Assembly: GCA_003506795.1 (NCBI GenBank)
Contig: DNYO01000317.1
Span: 4,973 to 21,113, forward strand
Source of the DNA: Deltaproteobacteria bacterium
GTDB taxonomy: Bacteria > Desulfobacterota > Syntrophorhabdia > Syntrophorhabdales > Syntrophorhabdaceae
Length of the DNA: 16,141 nucleotides
Direction of reading: 5' to 3'
Part shown: positions 1 to 8,994 of the stretch, piece by piece
How the letters are laid out: every line of letters starts with the position of its first letter
Position numbering within the stretch: position 1 is the first letter of the stretch
The notes under the pieces: model-generated
Databases searched by the model: none
The model's input: only the letters and a program-made list of their open reading frames with translations
Told to the model about the DNA's origin: nothing
Made by a program: the position numbers and the translations under genes

Positions 1-290
1 GCGATTTTCGAAAAGGATGCCACCCTGTGGGAAAGGAGGATCGACCGAAAATCGTCGATGGTCGTATCGTGGACAACATCCATCGTACCATCCGTGGAGC
101 CCCCGTCGGAGTTGACGAGCACCGTCTTCGTGTCGGGGAAATACTTGGCAAGGCCAGCCTGCACCGCCCTGACCACATGCCCTATTGACCGGGCGTTGTT
201 GTAGCTCGGGATACCCACCAGGATATCGGCCTGCCCGATCTCGGCTACCTTTGCCCTGACATCCTCTCTTTGAATTATGGTCTCCTCCAT
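1..290 (-). CDS. GT2-type glycosyltransferase, N-terminal part (cut by window edge)
   Basis: The first 96 codons of a glycosyltransferase continue off the left edge. Residues near 23-30 read ILVGIPSYNN, and near 59-68 comes NSDGGSTDGT; both are hallmarks of the nucleotide-sugar binding half of GT-A fold family 2 enzymes. The ATG at 290 has CGGAG five bases upstream and lies 15 bp after the stop of the glgC-like gene, so it is probably the next gene of the same transcript. No signal peptide or membrane segment is seen in this part. Its neighbours suggest a solute or glucan glycosyl transfer, but donor and acceptor cannot be read from this fragment. The family call is firm and the function is open. 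Confidence 0.85.
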   Translation of the reverse strand, partial: MEETIIQREDVRAKVAEIGQADILVGIPSYNNARSIGHVVRAVQAGLAKYFPDTKTVLVNSDGGSTDGTMDVVHDTTIDDFRSILLSHRVASFSKI

Positions 291-305
291 GACGTCTCCG
301 GGTCT

Positions 306-1565
306 CTAACTCCCGCTAACAGTCATCCCGCTTTTCACTTCCTTCGGAAAGACGGTCCCGGGTTCGAGCAAGGGATCGATGATGCAGTTTGTCCCTATCG
401 TGATCCCCCCGGGGATGATCGTTCGCTTTCCGATGACGGTAAGACCTGAATAGAGATGTTCCGGGTGGGTGACGTTTACCGTCTTCGGGTCTCCGCGACC
501 GACCGTAGTGTGTGCTCCCACCACCACCTCTTTATCAATAATGGACCGCTCTATCTCGACACCCTCGCATATGCGGCAGTCATGCATGATGATGGAATCC
601 CGGACGCTGGCCCCGCGTTCCACGATTACACCGGGAGAGAGTACGCAGTTTTCCACCTGTCCCTCGATGGTGCAGCCGGGGGATATGATGGACCGTCTTA
701 CCCGGGCCACGGAGGACACCAGGACAGGGGGTCTGTCGAAGGCCGGCCCGGCGGAGTATATATTGGTCATCGTTTTCCATGATCCGGGGTCAATCCCCGA
801 TGAAGACTCCAGGAGGTCCATGTTGGCATCCCAGTAAGCCTGAACTGTACCGACGTCGCGCCAGTACCCGTCGAAGGGATAGGCGTAGACCACCTTTTCC
901 TTGAGCGCTCTGGGGATGATGTGGTGGCCGAAATCGTCCTCTTTCGACTCGGTGAGAAGCGAAATCAGGTATTCTCTGTCAAAGACATAGATCCCCATAG
1001 ACGCCAGGTTGGACTTTGCCCGAGGTGACTTTTCCTCCCACTGTGTTATCCTGCTGTCGCCGTCGATGATGGCAGTCCCGAACTGGTGTGTCTCCTCCCA
1101 GGGCACAGGGATGGTGGCAATGGTGACACGGGCCTTTTTTGCCCGGTGAAAGGAGACCATCAGCCGATAGTCCATGTGATATACGTGGTCTCCCGACAGT
1201 ATCATGATCTCATCGCTCTGTGCCGACATGACGAAGGAAATATTCTGCCGCACGGCATCAGCGGTTCCCCGGTACCAGTCCCAGTCCTCTTCCCCGGTCT
1301 TGGGGGGGAAGATCTTGACTCTGCGGGAACGGCCCGACAGGTCCCAGGAAGAGCCGTCACCGATATGGTCCATGAGGGAAAGCGGTTTGTACTGGGTAAG
1401 GACCGCCACGTTAGTCACGCCGGAATTGCCGATATTGCTCAGGGTGAAGTCGATTATCCGGTATATTCCGCCGAAGGGGACAGCGGGTTTTGCCCTGTGC
1501 CGGACAAGGATATTGAGTCTGCTTCCGACACCGCCTGCCAACAGGATTGCCGCCGGGCCTCTCAT
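306..1565 (-). CDS. glgC: Glucose-1-phosphate adenylyltransferase (ADP-glucose pyrophosphorylase), canonical copy
   Basis: This 419-residue enzyme makes ADP-glucose from ATP and glucose-1-phosphate in the cytoplasm. The N-terminal pyrophosphorylase domain carries the nucleotide loop GGVGSRL (11-17), RAKPAVPFGG (24-33), SGDHVYHMDY (124-133, with the metal-site Asp 126), the sugar-phosphate segment EEKS (177-180) with ASMGIYVF (188-195), and GYWRDVGT (233-240). From about residue 285 the isoleucine- and valine-rich repeats fit the left-handed beta-helix of the family. Length is normal. The ATG at 1565 overlaps the upstream paralogue's stop by ATGA and has a good GGAGGTGG site four bases before it. 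It is the catalytically intact-looking member of a tandem pair. ADP-glucose may feed glycogen or the nearby sugar transferases; that use is inferred. Confidence 0.93.
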   Translation of the reverse strand: MRGPAAILLAGGVGSRLNILVRHRAKPAVPFGGIYRIIDFTLSNIGNSGVTNVAVLTQYKPLSLMDHIGDGSSWDLSGRSRRVKIFPPKTGEEDWDWYRGTADAVRQNISFVMSAQSDEIMILSGDHVYHMDYRLMVSFHRAKKARVTIATIPVPWEETHQFGTAIIDGDSRITQWEEKSPRAKSNLASMGIYVFDREYLISLLTESKEDDFGHHIIPRALKEKVVYAYPFDGYWRDVGTVQAYWDANMDLLESSSGIDPGSWKTMTNIYSAGPAFDRPPVLVSSVARVRRSIISPGCTIEGQVENCVLSPGVIVERGASVRDSIIMHDCRICEGVEIERSIIDKEVVVGAHTTVGRGDPKTVNVTHPEHLYSGLTVIGKRTIIPGGITIGTNCIIDPLLEPGTVFPKEVKSGMTVSGS

Positions 1566-2794
1566 TGTACCACCTCCCCTCCGAGGTACTCTTTCTTTGA
1601 AAAGGAGCCTGTCTTGAGTTTGGGGTGGATCGTAACCCCTCCCCGGATGCGGACCTTTTCGGGGATGATCGTTTCCATGCCTATGACCGTCAGGGCATCC
1701 CCGGGGTCTCCGACATCGGCGTCTTCCGAGATCACACAGCCCGTGTCCGCGACGGTGTGCGTCAATACGGCCCCCCTGCGGACGGTGGAGTCAAAGAACA
1801 GGATGGAGTCCTCGACGACGGCGCCTTCCTCCACTGTTACTCCGGGGAATAGGATGGAACGTGCCACGCGGCCCCTGATGGAACAGCCACAGTGGAGGAA
1901 TACGTCTTCAAGACTGGCCAGGGGGCCCACAAAGGCTGGCTGCCGGTCGCGGATATGACTGTCGGACATATTGGTCCTTAGTTCCCACGAGCGTATGTCC
2001 ACCTTCGGCCTGCTGCCGAGGAGGTCCATACTCGTGCGGTAGTATTCCTGTACGGTGCGGGTATATCCCCAGTAACCGCTGTGCTTGTATCCGTAGACCC
2101 TGTGTTTCTGCATGAGCATGGGGATGATGTCCTTGCCGAACTCATGAGAGGGACTGGTCGCGTTTTCCTTGAGAGTTGCAACAAGAAGCTCGGTCCTGAA
2201 AACGTAGATCGTCAGTGATGCCCATTCCAGTTGCGAATTCTTCGGTTTTTCCCGGTATTCCATGAGCCTTCCCCCACGGGGGTCTTCCTCGTCAATGGAG
2301 GCCAGCCCGAACCGGGACGATCCCTCGGGGGAGACCCTGGTGAAAGCCACTGTCAGATCGGCGTTCTTTTCAAGATGGAACTCGATGAGTTTGCGATAAT
2401 CCATGCGGTAGATATGGTCGCCCGATAGGACGACGACGATCTCGGGGTCGTTGAGACGTATGAAGTCGATGTTCTGGTAGACGGCATCAGCTGTACCCTT
2501 GTACCAGTCGGAGGCCCCCCGGCCCTGAAAGGGGGGGAGTATTACGGCACATCGCTGCCTTCCCGTCATGTCCCAGGGTTCTCCGTTGGCAATGTGGCTG
2601 ATCAGTTCGAAAGGCCTGTATTGTGATAGAATACCCACGTTCTCGATGTCTGAATGCATGAGATTGCTCATAGGAAAATCGATGACCCGATAAAGCCCCC
2701 CGTATGGGAGGACCGATTTGGGCCTGAAAAAGGTAAGTACGTCCAGCTCGCCAACCCTGCCGCCTGCGAGAATCATTGCAAGGACCTGTGCCAT
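1562..2794 (-). CDS. GlgC-family paralogue with altered nucleotide loop (second ADP-glucose pyrophosphorylase subunit)
   Basis: This 410-residue member of the ADP-glucose pyrophosphorylase family is clearly homologous to the gene just downstream: SNLMHSDIENVGILSQYRP (43-61), SGDHIYRMDY (124-133), YREKPKN (180-186) and a C-terminal beta-helix region from about 290. Two signatures differ. The usual GGxGxRL loop reads GGRVGEL (11-17), with PKS in place of AKP, and the GYWRDVGT segment reads GYWGYTRT (240-247). The Asp of SGDH and the Lys of the REKP segment remain. It may be a second catalytic form, or a regulatory partner in a hetero-oligomer, as seen for GlgD in Firmicutes and the large subunits of plants. 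The ATG at 2794 has AAGGAG 11 bases upstream, and the stop overlaps the next start by 4 bp, suggesting translational coupling and a matched stoichiometry. Confidence 0.88.
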   Translation of the reverse strand: MAQVLAMILAGGRVGELDVLTFFRPKSVLPYGGLYRVIDFPMSNLMHSDIENVGILSQYRPFELISHIANGEPWDMTGRQRCAVILPPFQGRGASDWYKGTADAVYQNIDFIRLNDPEIVVVLSGDHIYRMDYRKLIEFHLEKNADLTVAFTRVSPEGSSRFGLASIDEEDPRGGRLMEYREKPKNSQLEWASLTIYVFRTELLVATLKENATSPSHEFGKDIIPMLMQKHRVYGYKHSGYWGYTRTVQEYYRTSMDLLGSRPKVDIRSWELRTNMSDSHIRDRQPAFVGPLASLEDVFLHCGCSIRGRVARSILFPGVTVEEGAVVEDSILFFDSTVRRGAVLTHTVADTGCVISEDADVGDPGDALTVIGMETIIPEKVRIRGGVTIHPKLKTGSFSKKEYLGGEVVQ

Positions 2795-2820
2795 GATCTA
2801 CCACGCTCCTTCTTAATTGA

Positions 2821-5811
2821 TCAATAACCTGTTTCGAGAAGCGCCACGGGGAAATTTCGGAAGAGTCCGGAACAGGCAAGGCCCGAAGAGGCCTGCCACG
2901 AGGACCTTTTGTACTCTTCTCCCGTAAAAACGTTTCTGTAGATGCTATCGTCGGGACCCTCAGGCACTATGACCGTTGTGTCTTCCCACATTCCGCTGAA
3001 GGTCGAGTCCGGTGAAGACAATATCTTTGCAAGGAACCTCGGAACGACCACTATGATCATTATGGTGAGGAAACGGCGCGCAAACGCTATGACTTGTCCT
3101 GACCGGGCCCCCGACACTTCCAATGGTATGTATTCACCTTTTTCGAAAAGTTCCCGTATTTCGCTGCGAAGCTTAAGGGTCCTGTATGTTATATATAGCT
3201 TTATTCTGCCGTCTTCCATCGAGCTTGTCAATTCTTTCGCGTAGTCCAACGTATTTTTGTGGCTGAGATCCTTCTTTATTCGTTCCAGTATACTCATGCG
3301 AAGGTCGTAATCGACAGGCATTCTGTTGTCGGGGTCGACGAGGCTGAAGTCCCACAGTTCCGTTCCCTGGTAAAAATCGGGGATGCCGGGGGAACATATC
3401 TTCAGAAGGGTTTGGGCCGATGAAGCGTACATCCCGCAAAGGGAGATTGCTTTCTGGAAGGGTATGAAGTCGTCCAGAAAGGGGTTGTTCCGTTTCCTGT
3501 CGAGAATGGCGTCCACAAAGATCGTCAATGCCTCTTCGTACATCCTGTCGGTGTTGATCCAGCTGGTATTGACCTTCGCCTCTTTGATCGCCTTGACCAT
3601 ATATTCCTTGATCCGCACCTTGTATGCTTCGTACTCTTCGTCGTTCAGGTTTTCCAGGGGCCAGGTACCGATGAGCGTCTGATACAGAAGGTATTCTTCG
3701 TTTCTATCAGGTGCCTGGCGATTGTTGATGATGATCTTTTTTCTTTTGTTCAGTTTTGCCCAGAGGATCACATGTTCCCTCCACGCACCGGGAATTTCGG
3801 ACAAGACGTTGATCCGGGCCCGGACGTCCTCGCTCCTCTTTGTGTCATGGGTTGAGGAAGCGATGAGGGCACAGGGCCAATTCTTGATCCGCTCGATATT
3901 CTGCCCGTGAAAGGTATCGGGGAGGGTGCCGAAATGGTCCGGGCTGCCGCCCACCTCGTTCAGGGATACGAGCCGGTTATAGACGTAGAACGCCGTATCC
4001 TCCACGCCCTTTGCCATGACGGGACCGGTTATCTGCTGGAATTTCATCGTGAAATTGAGCCATGCCGCCTTTTCTTCATCATCCATGTCAGTATGGAATC
4101 CCAAAAGAAGGACGTTCTTCATGAAGAGAAAAATGGATTCATTCAGAACCGGATTTCTTCTGATAGCCCGGGAGATAGCAAGTTCAATGTAGTGCCTGTC
4201 CCTCTCCCTGACATCCGGCCCGTTGATATATGTCCTGTAGACGGGAAAACAGGCAATGACCTCAATGATCGCCTTGACCAGGCTGTTGAGGGTAAAATCG
4301 CGGGTCTGGCGGTTCCTTTCGGTGATCATGTTCAGACGATGTCCCAGCGTGTTGATCTCGCTTGACATGGCTACCCCCATTACGAGCTTCTTGTTCTCGT
4401 ACAGGATCTCCTGGAAATCCGACTGTATCCGGGTAAACCTTCTGTAAATGGCATCGAAGGCCTTCGAGTTCTGGCTGTCCACAAAGAGTCCGCTCAGGGA
4501 ATTGAGAAAGACATATCCGGTGGTGCTGAACAATGGCCATTCGGCGGGCATAACCTCGCCCCTGCCGAGTATTTTTTCGGCTACTATATAGAAAGGTTTG
4601 AAGTTTTTCTGTGTCTTACGGGCCTCGTCATAGCGTTCCGAGATGGCATTTTCGATGTAGCTTTTTCCATAAGGGAGCCGGACATTTTCCCTGACTTCCT
4701 CCACGTGGGACTTCATGGCTATTGCGAAGCACTTGCGCTGAAGCCGGTCGAAATACTCCGAGGGGTCGTACAGACCGTCGGGATGGTCGACCCTCAGGCC
4801 CGTCACCTTTCCCGCTTCGATAAGCTCGAAGATAAGACGATGCGTTTCCTCGAAGACCCCGGGGTCTTCCACCCTGATCGCCGCAAGGCTGTTGATATCG
4901 AAAAACCTCCGGTAATTGATTTCTTCGGTGGCCACCTGCCAGTACGACAGGCGATAGATCTGTTTTGAGAGGAGGTCATCGAGAAGATCGAAGCTCTTGG
5001 ACTCGCCGGAGGTCCCGTTGAAGACCTCGACGTTCCTGTCCACGAAGGCCCTTATTTCGGGATCATTTCGATAAACCTCGTTAAGCCGTTTTTTTATGAT
5101 CTCTTTTTCCCGGTGTCGCTCGGCGACCATCTCGGGGTCCGTATCGAGACATGCCGGGAGTTTTCCCGCGGACGTGACGATGCTGAGGAGTTCATCGTAA
5201 CTTCCGCCCGGCTCCCTTTCTTTTGCCTGGAGGTCCTCTATCTTCCAGGAGAGGATATCGGCGTATGTTTCCGGGAGGATCGGCAAGGTAGTGTCGTAGA
5301 CGTGAATGAAGAAGGAACCGTCCCTGTATGTCAGCTGTATATCCTTTTTTTCAAGTGCAACGCCGTACTGGTCGCCGAGAAAGGGCAGGAGCACCTTGTC
5401 GCGCAGCTCTTTCTTGACGGGGTTCCAATCGATGTCAAAAAACGCGCTGCAGGACGAAGCCGGCCCGTTTTCGAGGAGATCCATCCAGTATCGGTTGCCA
5501 CTGTCGATGCACATGTGGTTGGGTACGATGTCGAGGATTTGTCCCATATCGTGTTCTTTCAGGGCTTTCGTGAAGAGATCGTAGTCTTCGTCCGTGCCTA
5601 TTTCGGCATTGATCCTCGTCGGGTCCGTTATATCGTATCCGTGAAGGCTGCCCGAGCGTGCAGCGAAATAGGGAGAGGCATAAAGGTCGGTGATTCCCAG
5701 TTCCCGGAGATAGGGGATTATTTTCGCGGCTTGTGTGAATCGGAAATTCCGGTTCAATTGGACCCTGTACGTAGAAAGAGGTATGCGGAGATTCATAGTG
5801 GGTCCTGTCAC
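2821..5811 (-). CDS. treY: Malto-oligosyltrehalose synthase
   Basis: TreY (GH13_26) turns the reducing-end alpha-1,4 bond of a maltodextrin into the alpha,alpha-1,1 bond of trehalose by intramolecular transfer. The N-terminus has the family start STYRVQLNRNFRF (13-25), YASPYFAARSGSLHGYD (44-60) and DIVPNHM (94-100). The catalytic Asp is in GLRVDHPDG (338-346, D342) and the acid Glu in IVAEKIL (409-415, E412). MAKGVEDTAFY (599-609) and THDTKRSEDVRAR (654-666, likely third acidic residue D656) follow. At 996 residues it is longer than the well-known archaeal and actinobacterial enzymes (roughly 720-775), mainly in the middle and C-terminal parts. The GTG at 5811 overlaps the treZ stop by GTGA and has GGAGG nine bases upstream. 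An internal ATG at 5796 with AGGA six bases upstream is an alternative. The product is the substrate of TreZ, encoded immediately upstream. Confidence 0.96.
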   Translation of the reverse strand: MTGPTMNLRIPLSTYRVQLNRNFRFTQAAKIIPYLRELGITDLYASPYFAARSGSLHGYDITDPTRINAEIGTDEDYDLFTKALKEHDMGQILDIVPNHMCIDSGNRYWMDLLENGPASSCSAFFDIDWNPVKKELRDKVLLPFLGDQYGVALEKKDIQLTYRDGSFFIHVYDTTLPILPETYADILSWKIEDLQAKEREPGGSYDELLSIVTSAGKLPACLDTDPEMVAERHREKEIIKKRLNEVYRNDPEIRAFVDRNVEVFNGTSGESKSFDLLDDLLSKQIYRLSYWQVATEEINYRRFFDINSLAAIRVEDPGVFEETHRLIFELIEAGKVTGLRVDHPDGLYDPSEYFDRLQRKCFAIAMKSHVEEVRENVRLPYGKSYIENAISERYDEARKTQKNFKPFYIVAEKILGRGEVMPAEWPLFSTTGYVFLNSLSGLFVDSQNSKAFDAIYRRFTRIQSDFQEILYENKKLVMGVAMSSEINTLGHRLNMITERNRQTRDFTLNSLVKAIIEVIACFPVYRTYINGPDVRERDRHYIELAISRAIRRNPVLNESIFLFMKNVLLLGFHTDMDDEEKAAWLNFTMKFQQITGPVMAKGVEDTAFYVYNRLVSLNEVGGSPDHFGTLPDTFHGQNIERIKNWPCALIASSTHDTKRSEDVRARINVLSEIPGAWREHVILWAKLNKRKKIIINNRQAPDRNEEYLLYQTLIGTWPLENLNDEEYEAYKVRIKEYMVKAIKEAKVNTSWINTDRMYEEALTIFVDAILDRKRNNPFLDDFIPFQKAISLCGMYASSAQTLLKICSPGIPDFYQGTELWDFSLVDPDNRMPVDYDLRMSILERIKKDLSHKNTLDYAKELTSSMEDGRIKLYITYRTLKLRSEIRELFEKGEYIPLEVSGARSGQVIAFARRFLTIMIIVVVPRFLAKILSSPDSTFSGMWEDTTVIVPEGPDDSIYRNVFTGEEYKRSSWQASSGLACSGLFRNFPVALLETGY

Positions 5812-7694
5812 GATCTATTTCCTCCGAAGCTCCGGCAAAGCTCTTCCTTCCGGTAGACCACCGCATTCCAGGGGCCCAGAGAGACCGGGGTGCTCTCTGC
5901 CGCGCTGACGATTGCCGGGGCCTTTTCACCGGTTCCGCCCCATTGTTTTGAAAACGTGTCGGCTATCACCGCCCATGTACCATCATGAAACGGTGAGACG
6001 ACCCTCGCCTCCTCCGCGCTGAAATTGAAGAAGCAGGCAATATCGCCGGCGAGAAGAGGTATCGTCACACAGAGTACGGGCCGGTCGTGCCGGTATGTTA
6101 CGTCAGGCCGATGCTGCTTCATATCCCAGGGCTTAAGAGAACTACGCAGCGCGCAAAGGTGTTTGTAGAACCCGAAAATGAGATCGTGATGCTCTTCAAA
6201 CCGCAACTCCCGGTTGATTCTCGATCGAATGAATGTCTCCTCGGCCTGCGGGTCCGCCACGTCACGACCAGGATCGAAAGCGGCGAATTCTTCGGCTCTT
6301 CCCGTTCTCACGGCCTCGATGAGGTCCTTGTCTCCATGACTTACAAAATACAGAAAAGGTGCTGTCTCACCATACTCCTCTCCCATAAACAGAAGGGGGA
6401 TGGAGGGTGACAACACCACGGCGGTCGCGGCCATTTTAAGCCTGTCAGGACAGACGAGACCGGAAAGGCGCTCGCCCAGGGGCCTGTTGCCCGCCTGGTC
6501 GTGGTTCTGGGAAAACACTACGAATTGCGTCGGAGGTCTGTGTTTCGAGTGACTGCCGTGTTTTCTCCGGCGATATGAGGAGAACTGCCCTGTGAACACG
6601 TAGCCTTCGGAAAAGCTTTTCGCCAGGTCCCCGATGGAGCCGAAATCCATGTAGTACCCGCTTCGCTCCGCTGTAAGGAGTGTATGGAGGGCGTGATGAA
6701 AATCGTCATTCCACTGGGCATGAAGGCCTATACCTCCGCAGTCCTGAGGCGTTATCACGCGGATGTCGTTGAGATCGCTTTCTGCAATGAGGTAGGCTGC
6801 GCGGTTGCCGTTGTTTGCTGACTTCACCGTTTCTGCAAGTTCCTGGAGAAAAGTCCGGGCGCTGAAATCGTAAATCCCGTGAACAGCATCCAGCCTGAGC
6901 GCGTCGACATGGTAATGTGTGAACCAGTCCAATGCGTTTTCGATAAAGTAATGCCGCACTTCGTCGCTCATGGGCCCGTCGAAATTGATCGCATCTCCCC
7001 AGGGGGTGCGGTAACGGTTCGTGAAATATGGCCCGAATTTCGCAAGATAATTGCCTTCGGGTCCCAGGTGGTTGTAGACAACGTCAAGGATGACGGCAAT
7101 GCCATGTTCGTGACACGCGTTGATCATTTCCTTGAGCCCGGCCGGTCCGCCATAGGTGTTCTGGGGTGCGAAGGGGAAGACACCGTCGTAGCCCCAGTTT
7201 CTGCCTCCGGGAAACTGTCCGACAGGCATGAGTTCGACGGCATTGATGCCCAGTTCCTTAAAATAATCAAGACACCCTGCAATGGCTTGAAAGGTTCCCT
7301 CCCCGGTGAAAGTGCCCACGTGAAGCTCGTACATAGTGTATTCTTCGACGGGAATGCCCTGCCAGCCGCCGTCAGTCCATGGGAAAAAGGAGTGATCGAC
7401 GATCCTCGACGGACCATGCACTCCCCGGGGTTGAGACCGTGACGCGGGATCGGGGAATGCCTCATGTTCGTCAACGATGTACCGGTAAAGATCGCCGTCT
7501 CCGGCGGATTCCAGTTTTCCTTCAAAATAATCAGGTCCCGAGCGCACGAGAGGCGCGATCCGTCTGTCGGAACCCTGGCCCAGCTCAACCGATATCGTCC
7601 CGGCAAAAGGCGCCCAGACCCGAAAAAATGTCGAGCCGTCGGGCAATGGCAGGGCACCGATGTGCCCGGCACTGGTGTCTATCAGATCATTCAT
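5808..7694 (-). CDS. treZ: Malto-oligosyltrehalose trehalohydrolase
   Basis: TreZ (GH13) cuts the terminal trehalose from maltooligosyl-trehalose made by TreY. Residues 1-100 form a carbohydrate-module-like start (FRVWAP at 24-29). The catalytic barrel follows with YELHVGTFT (122-130), DVVYNHLGPEGNY (204-216), the TreZ hallmark YFTNRYRTPWGDAINFDG (223-240), the nucleophile in LRLDAVH (266-272, D269), the acid in IAESD (303-307, E305) and the third Asp in SQNHDQ (394-399, D398). At 628 residues it is slightly longer than average but complete. The ATG at 7694 has only a weak GGA upstream. The gene starts the block treZ-treY-glgC-glgC and is separated from treT by an 88-bp gap that holds a large inverted repeat. 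Confidence 0.96.
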   Translation of the reverse strand: MNDLIDTSAGHIGALPLPDGSTFFRVWAPFAGTISVELGQGSDRRIAPLVRSGPDYFEGKLESAGDGDLYRYIVDEHEAFPDPASRSQPRGVHGPSRIVDHSFFPWTDGGWQGIPVEEYTMYELHVGTFTGEGTFQAIAGCLDYFKELGINAVELMPVGQFPGGRNWGYDGVFPFAPQNTYGGPAGLKEMINACHEHGIAVILDVVYNHLGPEGNYLAKFGPYFTNRYRTPWGDAINFDGPMSDEVRHYFIENALDWFTHYHVDALRLDAVHGIYDFSARTFLQELAETVKSANNGNRAAYLIAESDLNDIRVITPQDCGGIGLHAQWNDDFHHALHTLLTAERSGYYMDFGSIGDLAKSFSEGYVFTGQFSSYRRRKHGSHSKHRPPTQFVVFSQNHDQAGNRPLGERLSGLVCPDRLKMAATAVVLSPSIPLLFMGEEYGETAPFLYFVSHGDKDLIEAVRTGRAEEFAAFDPGRDVADPQAEETFIRSRINRELRFEEHHDLIFGFYKHLCALRSSLKPWDMKQHRPDVTYRHDRPVLCVTIPLLAGDIACFFNFSAEEARVVSPFHDGTWAVIADTFSKQWGGTGEKAPAIVSAAESTPVSLGPWNAVVYRKEELCRSFGGNRS

Positions 7695-7732
7695 ATATTA
7701 TCCAGTATAGCAGAAAGACAGCTCATGAGTTT

Positions 7733-7782
7733 TGAGAGACAGGTCATGGGAAAGCATCCCGTCACCCATGACCTGTCTCTCA
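7733..7782 (-). repeat. Perfect 18-bp inverted repeat (RNA hairpin) between treT and treZ
   Basis: The arms at 7733-7750 and 7765-7782 are exact reverse complements (core GAGAGACAGGTCATGGG, plus one T-A pair), with a 14-base loop at 7751-7764. The hairpin begins one base after the TAA stop of treT and ends 38 bases before the treZ start. No T-run follows on either strand, so it is not a classical intrinsic terminator. It could be a 3' stabiliser or processing site splitting the transcript, a partial terminator, or a mobile palindromic unit if copies exist elsewhere in the genome. Confidence 0.9.
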
Positions 7783-8994
7783 TTACAGCTCTATAAGGCT
7801 TCCTCCCTGTGACGACAGGGTGTGCCATACAGCAAGGTAGTCCCGTATCTGTCTCGTAATGAGGAAATTCTGACGGACATATTCGCGGGCGCGCTCCCCC
7901 ATCTGCTGAGCCATCGGGGTGTTGTTAAGGAGCTGCCGTATCCTGAAGGCCGCTCCCTCTATGGAATGGACGAGAAAGCCCGTCACCCCGTGGACGATCT
8001 GCAAAGGAATACCACCCGCCGCTCCTCCAATAACTGGTTTGCCTTTCCACATGCCCTCCGCGACGGTAAGACCGAAACCTTCCTTGAGCGATTTCTGGAG
8101 GATGACGGTAGCGATCCTTTGCAGGGCGTTGATGTCCTTGTCACTGAAAGGCGGCAACAGAAGGATGTGGATATCGGGATCGTTTGATGCAAATTCCCGA
8201 ACCTCGTTGAGGACCTCGGCGCCTTCAGGGTCATCCGCTGCAGGGCTCCCGGCCAGCACGAGGACGCAGTCGTTGTATTTTTTTACCATCCTGTAAGCCA
8301 TAATGACTCCGGTGGGGTCCTTGAACTTGTCGAAGCGGGAGACCTGGAGAATAACCGGTCTGTCCCGGGGTATGCCGAGCCTGTCCGCCGTCTCGGTTAT
8401 CTCATCATTGCTGAGATCCCTGTTTTTGGTGGAAAGCGGGTCGATCGACGGGGGTATGATGAATTCATTGCCGCTCATAGCGCCGGCAAAACGGGAAACG
8501 GAATAGATCGCCGCGTCAAATTTTGCCGCGTATGCTCCTATCCGCTTGACGACGTCCTGCTGCGGATTGGAAACGTCGATATGACAGCGCCAGATCCAGA
8601 CACTTTCCTTGCGGAAAGTGACAAGCGGAACAGGTTGGGGGTCGTGGATGAGCACGGCGTCGGCATTGAGGTCCATGCCCGCGGCATTCGTCTCGTTGAT
8701 CTTGAAATGGTGCTCCCACATGTCATCGTCTATAAACTCGGTATTCCCCTGAAGGGCGTTGTGGACCTTTTTCGTCATGTCGAAGAACCTGTCATCACCC
8801 GTGATAATCTCCCAGCGAGCCTTGATCCCGAGGCTTAACATGATGGGGATCATCCTTTGCAGTATCTCGGCGACGCCTCCGCCCTCCCGTGTTGAATTAA
8901 CGTGGAGAAACGTCTTTCCCGCAAGGTTGTCGGCAAGTTTTCTCAGGAGGAGAAGGTCTCCCCTGGGCGCGATACCCGTGTATGATTCTATCAT
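7783..8994 (-). CDS. treT: Trehalose synthase, nucleotide-sugar dependent (TreT-type, GT4)
   Basis: This 403-residue GT4 glycosyltransferase resembles trehalose glycosyltransferring synthase, which joins glucose from an NDP-glucose to free glucose to give trehalose. The start region has FLHVNSTREGGGVAEIL (29-45), the TreT-style acceptor half, then WEIITGD (61-67) and FHNALQG-like VHNALQG (77-83). The C-terminal Rossmann half has QVSRFDKFKDP (217-227) and the EX7E motif in KEGFGLTVAEGM (304-315, E305 and E313). The ATG at 8994 overlaps the stop of the preceding DUF5752-like gene by ATGA. The reading frame stays open upstream to 9477, but that stretch is the DUF5752 gene read in another frame. 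Known TreT enzymes accept UDP-, ADP- or GDP-glucose, so the nearby GlgC proteins could supply the donor; that link is inferred. Confidence 0.88.
   Translation of the reverse strand: MIESYTGIAPRGDLLLLRKLADNLAGKTFLHVNSTREGGGVAEILQRMIPIMLSLGIKARWEIITGDDRFFDMTKKVHNALQGNTEFIDDDMWEHHFKINETNAAGMDLNADAVLIHDPQPVPLVTFRKESVWIWRCHIDVSNPQQDVVKRIGAYAAKFDAAIYSVSRFAGAMSGNEFIIPPSIDPLSTKNRDLSNDEITETADRLGIPRDRPVILQVSRFDKFKDPTGVIMAYRMVKKYNDCVLVLAGSPAADDPEGAEVLNEVREFASNDPDIHILLLPPFSDKDINALQRIATVILQKSLKEGFGLTVAEGMWKGKPVIGGAAGGIPLQIVHGVTGFLVHSIEGAAFRIRQLLNNTPMAQQMGERAREYVRQNFLITRQIRDYLAVWHTLSSQGGSLIEL

Noticed and set aside
456..1958. Long plus-strand open frames opposite the glgC-like genes.
   Set aside because: They are antisense shadows of strongly conserved minus-strand genes in GC-rich DNA, with no family motifs or ribosome sites.
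5113..5856. A 247-codon plus-strand frame opposite the start of treY.
   Set aside because: The minus-strand TreY N-terminus here carries conserved GH13 motifs; the opposite frame shows none.
7698..7712. An extended -10-like TGCTATACT on the minus strand before treZ.
   Set aside because: It has no -35 partner and would place the transcript start only about three bases before the treZ ATG. It is too weak to list as a promoter.
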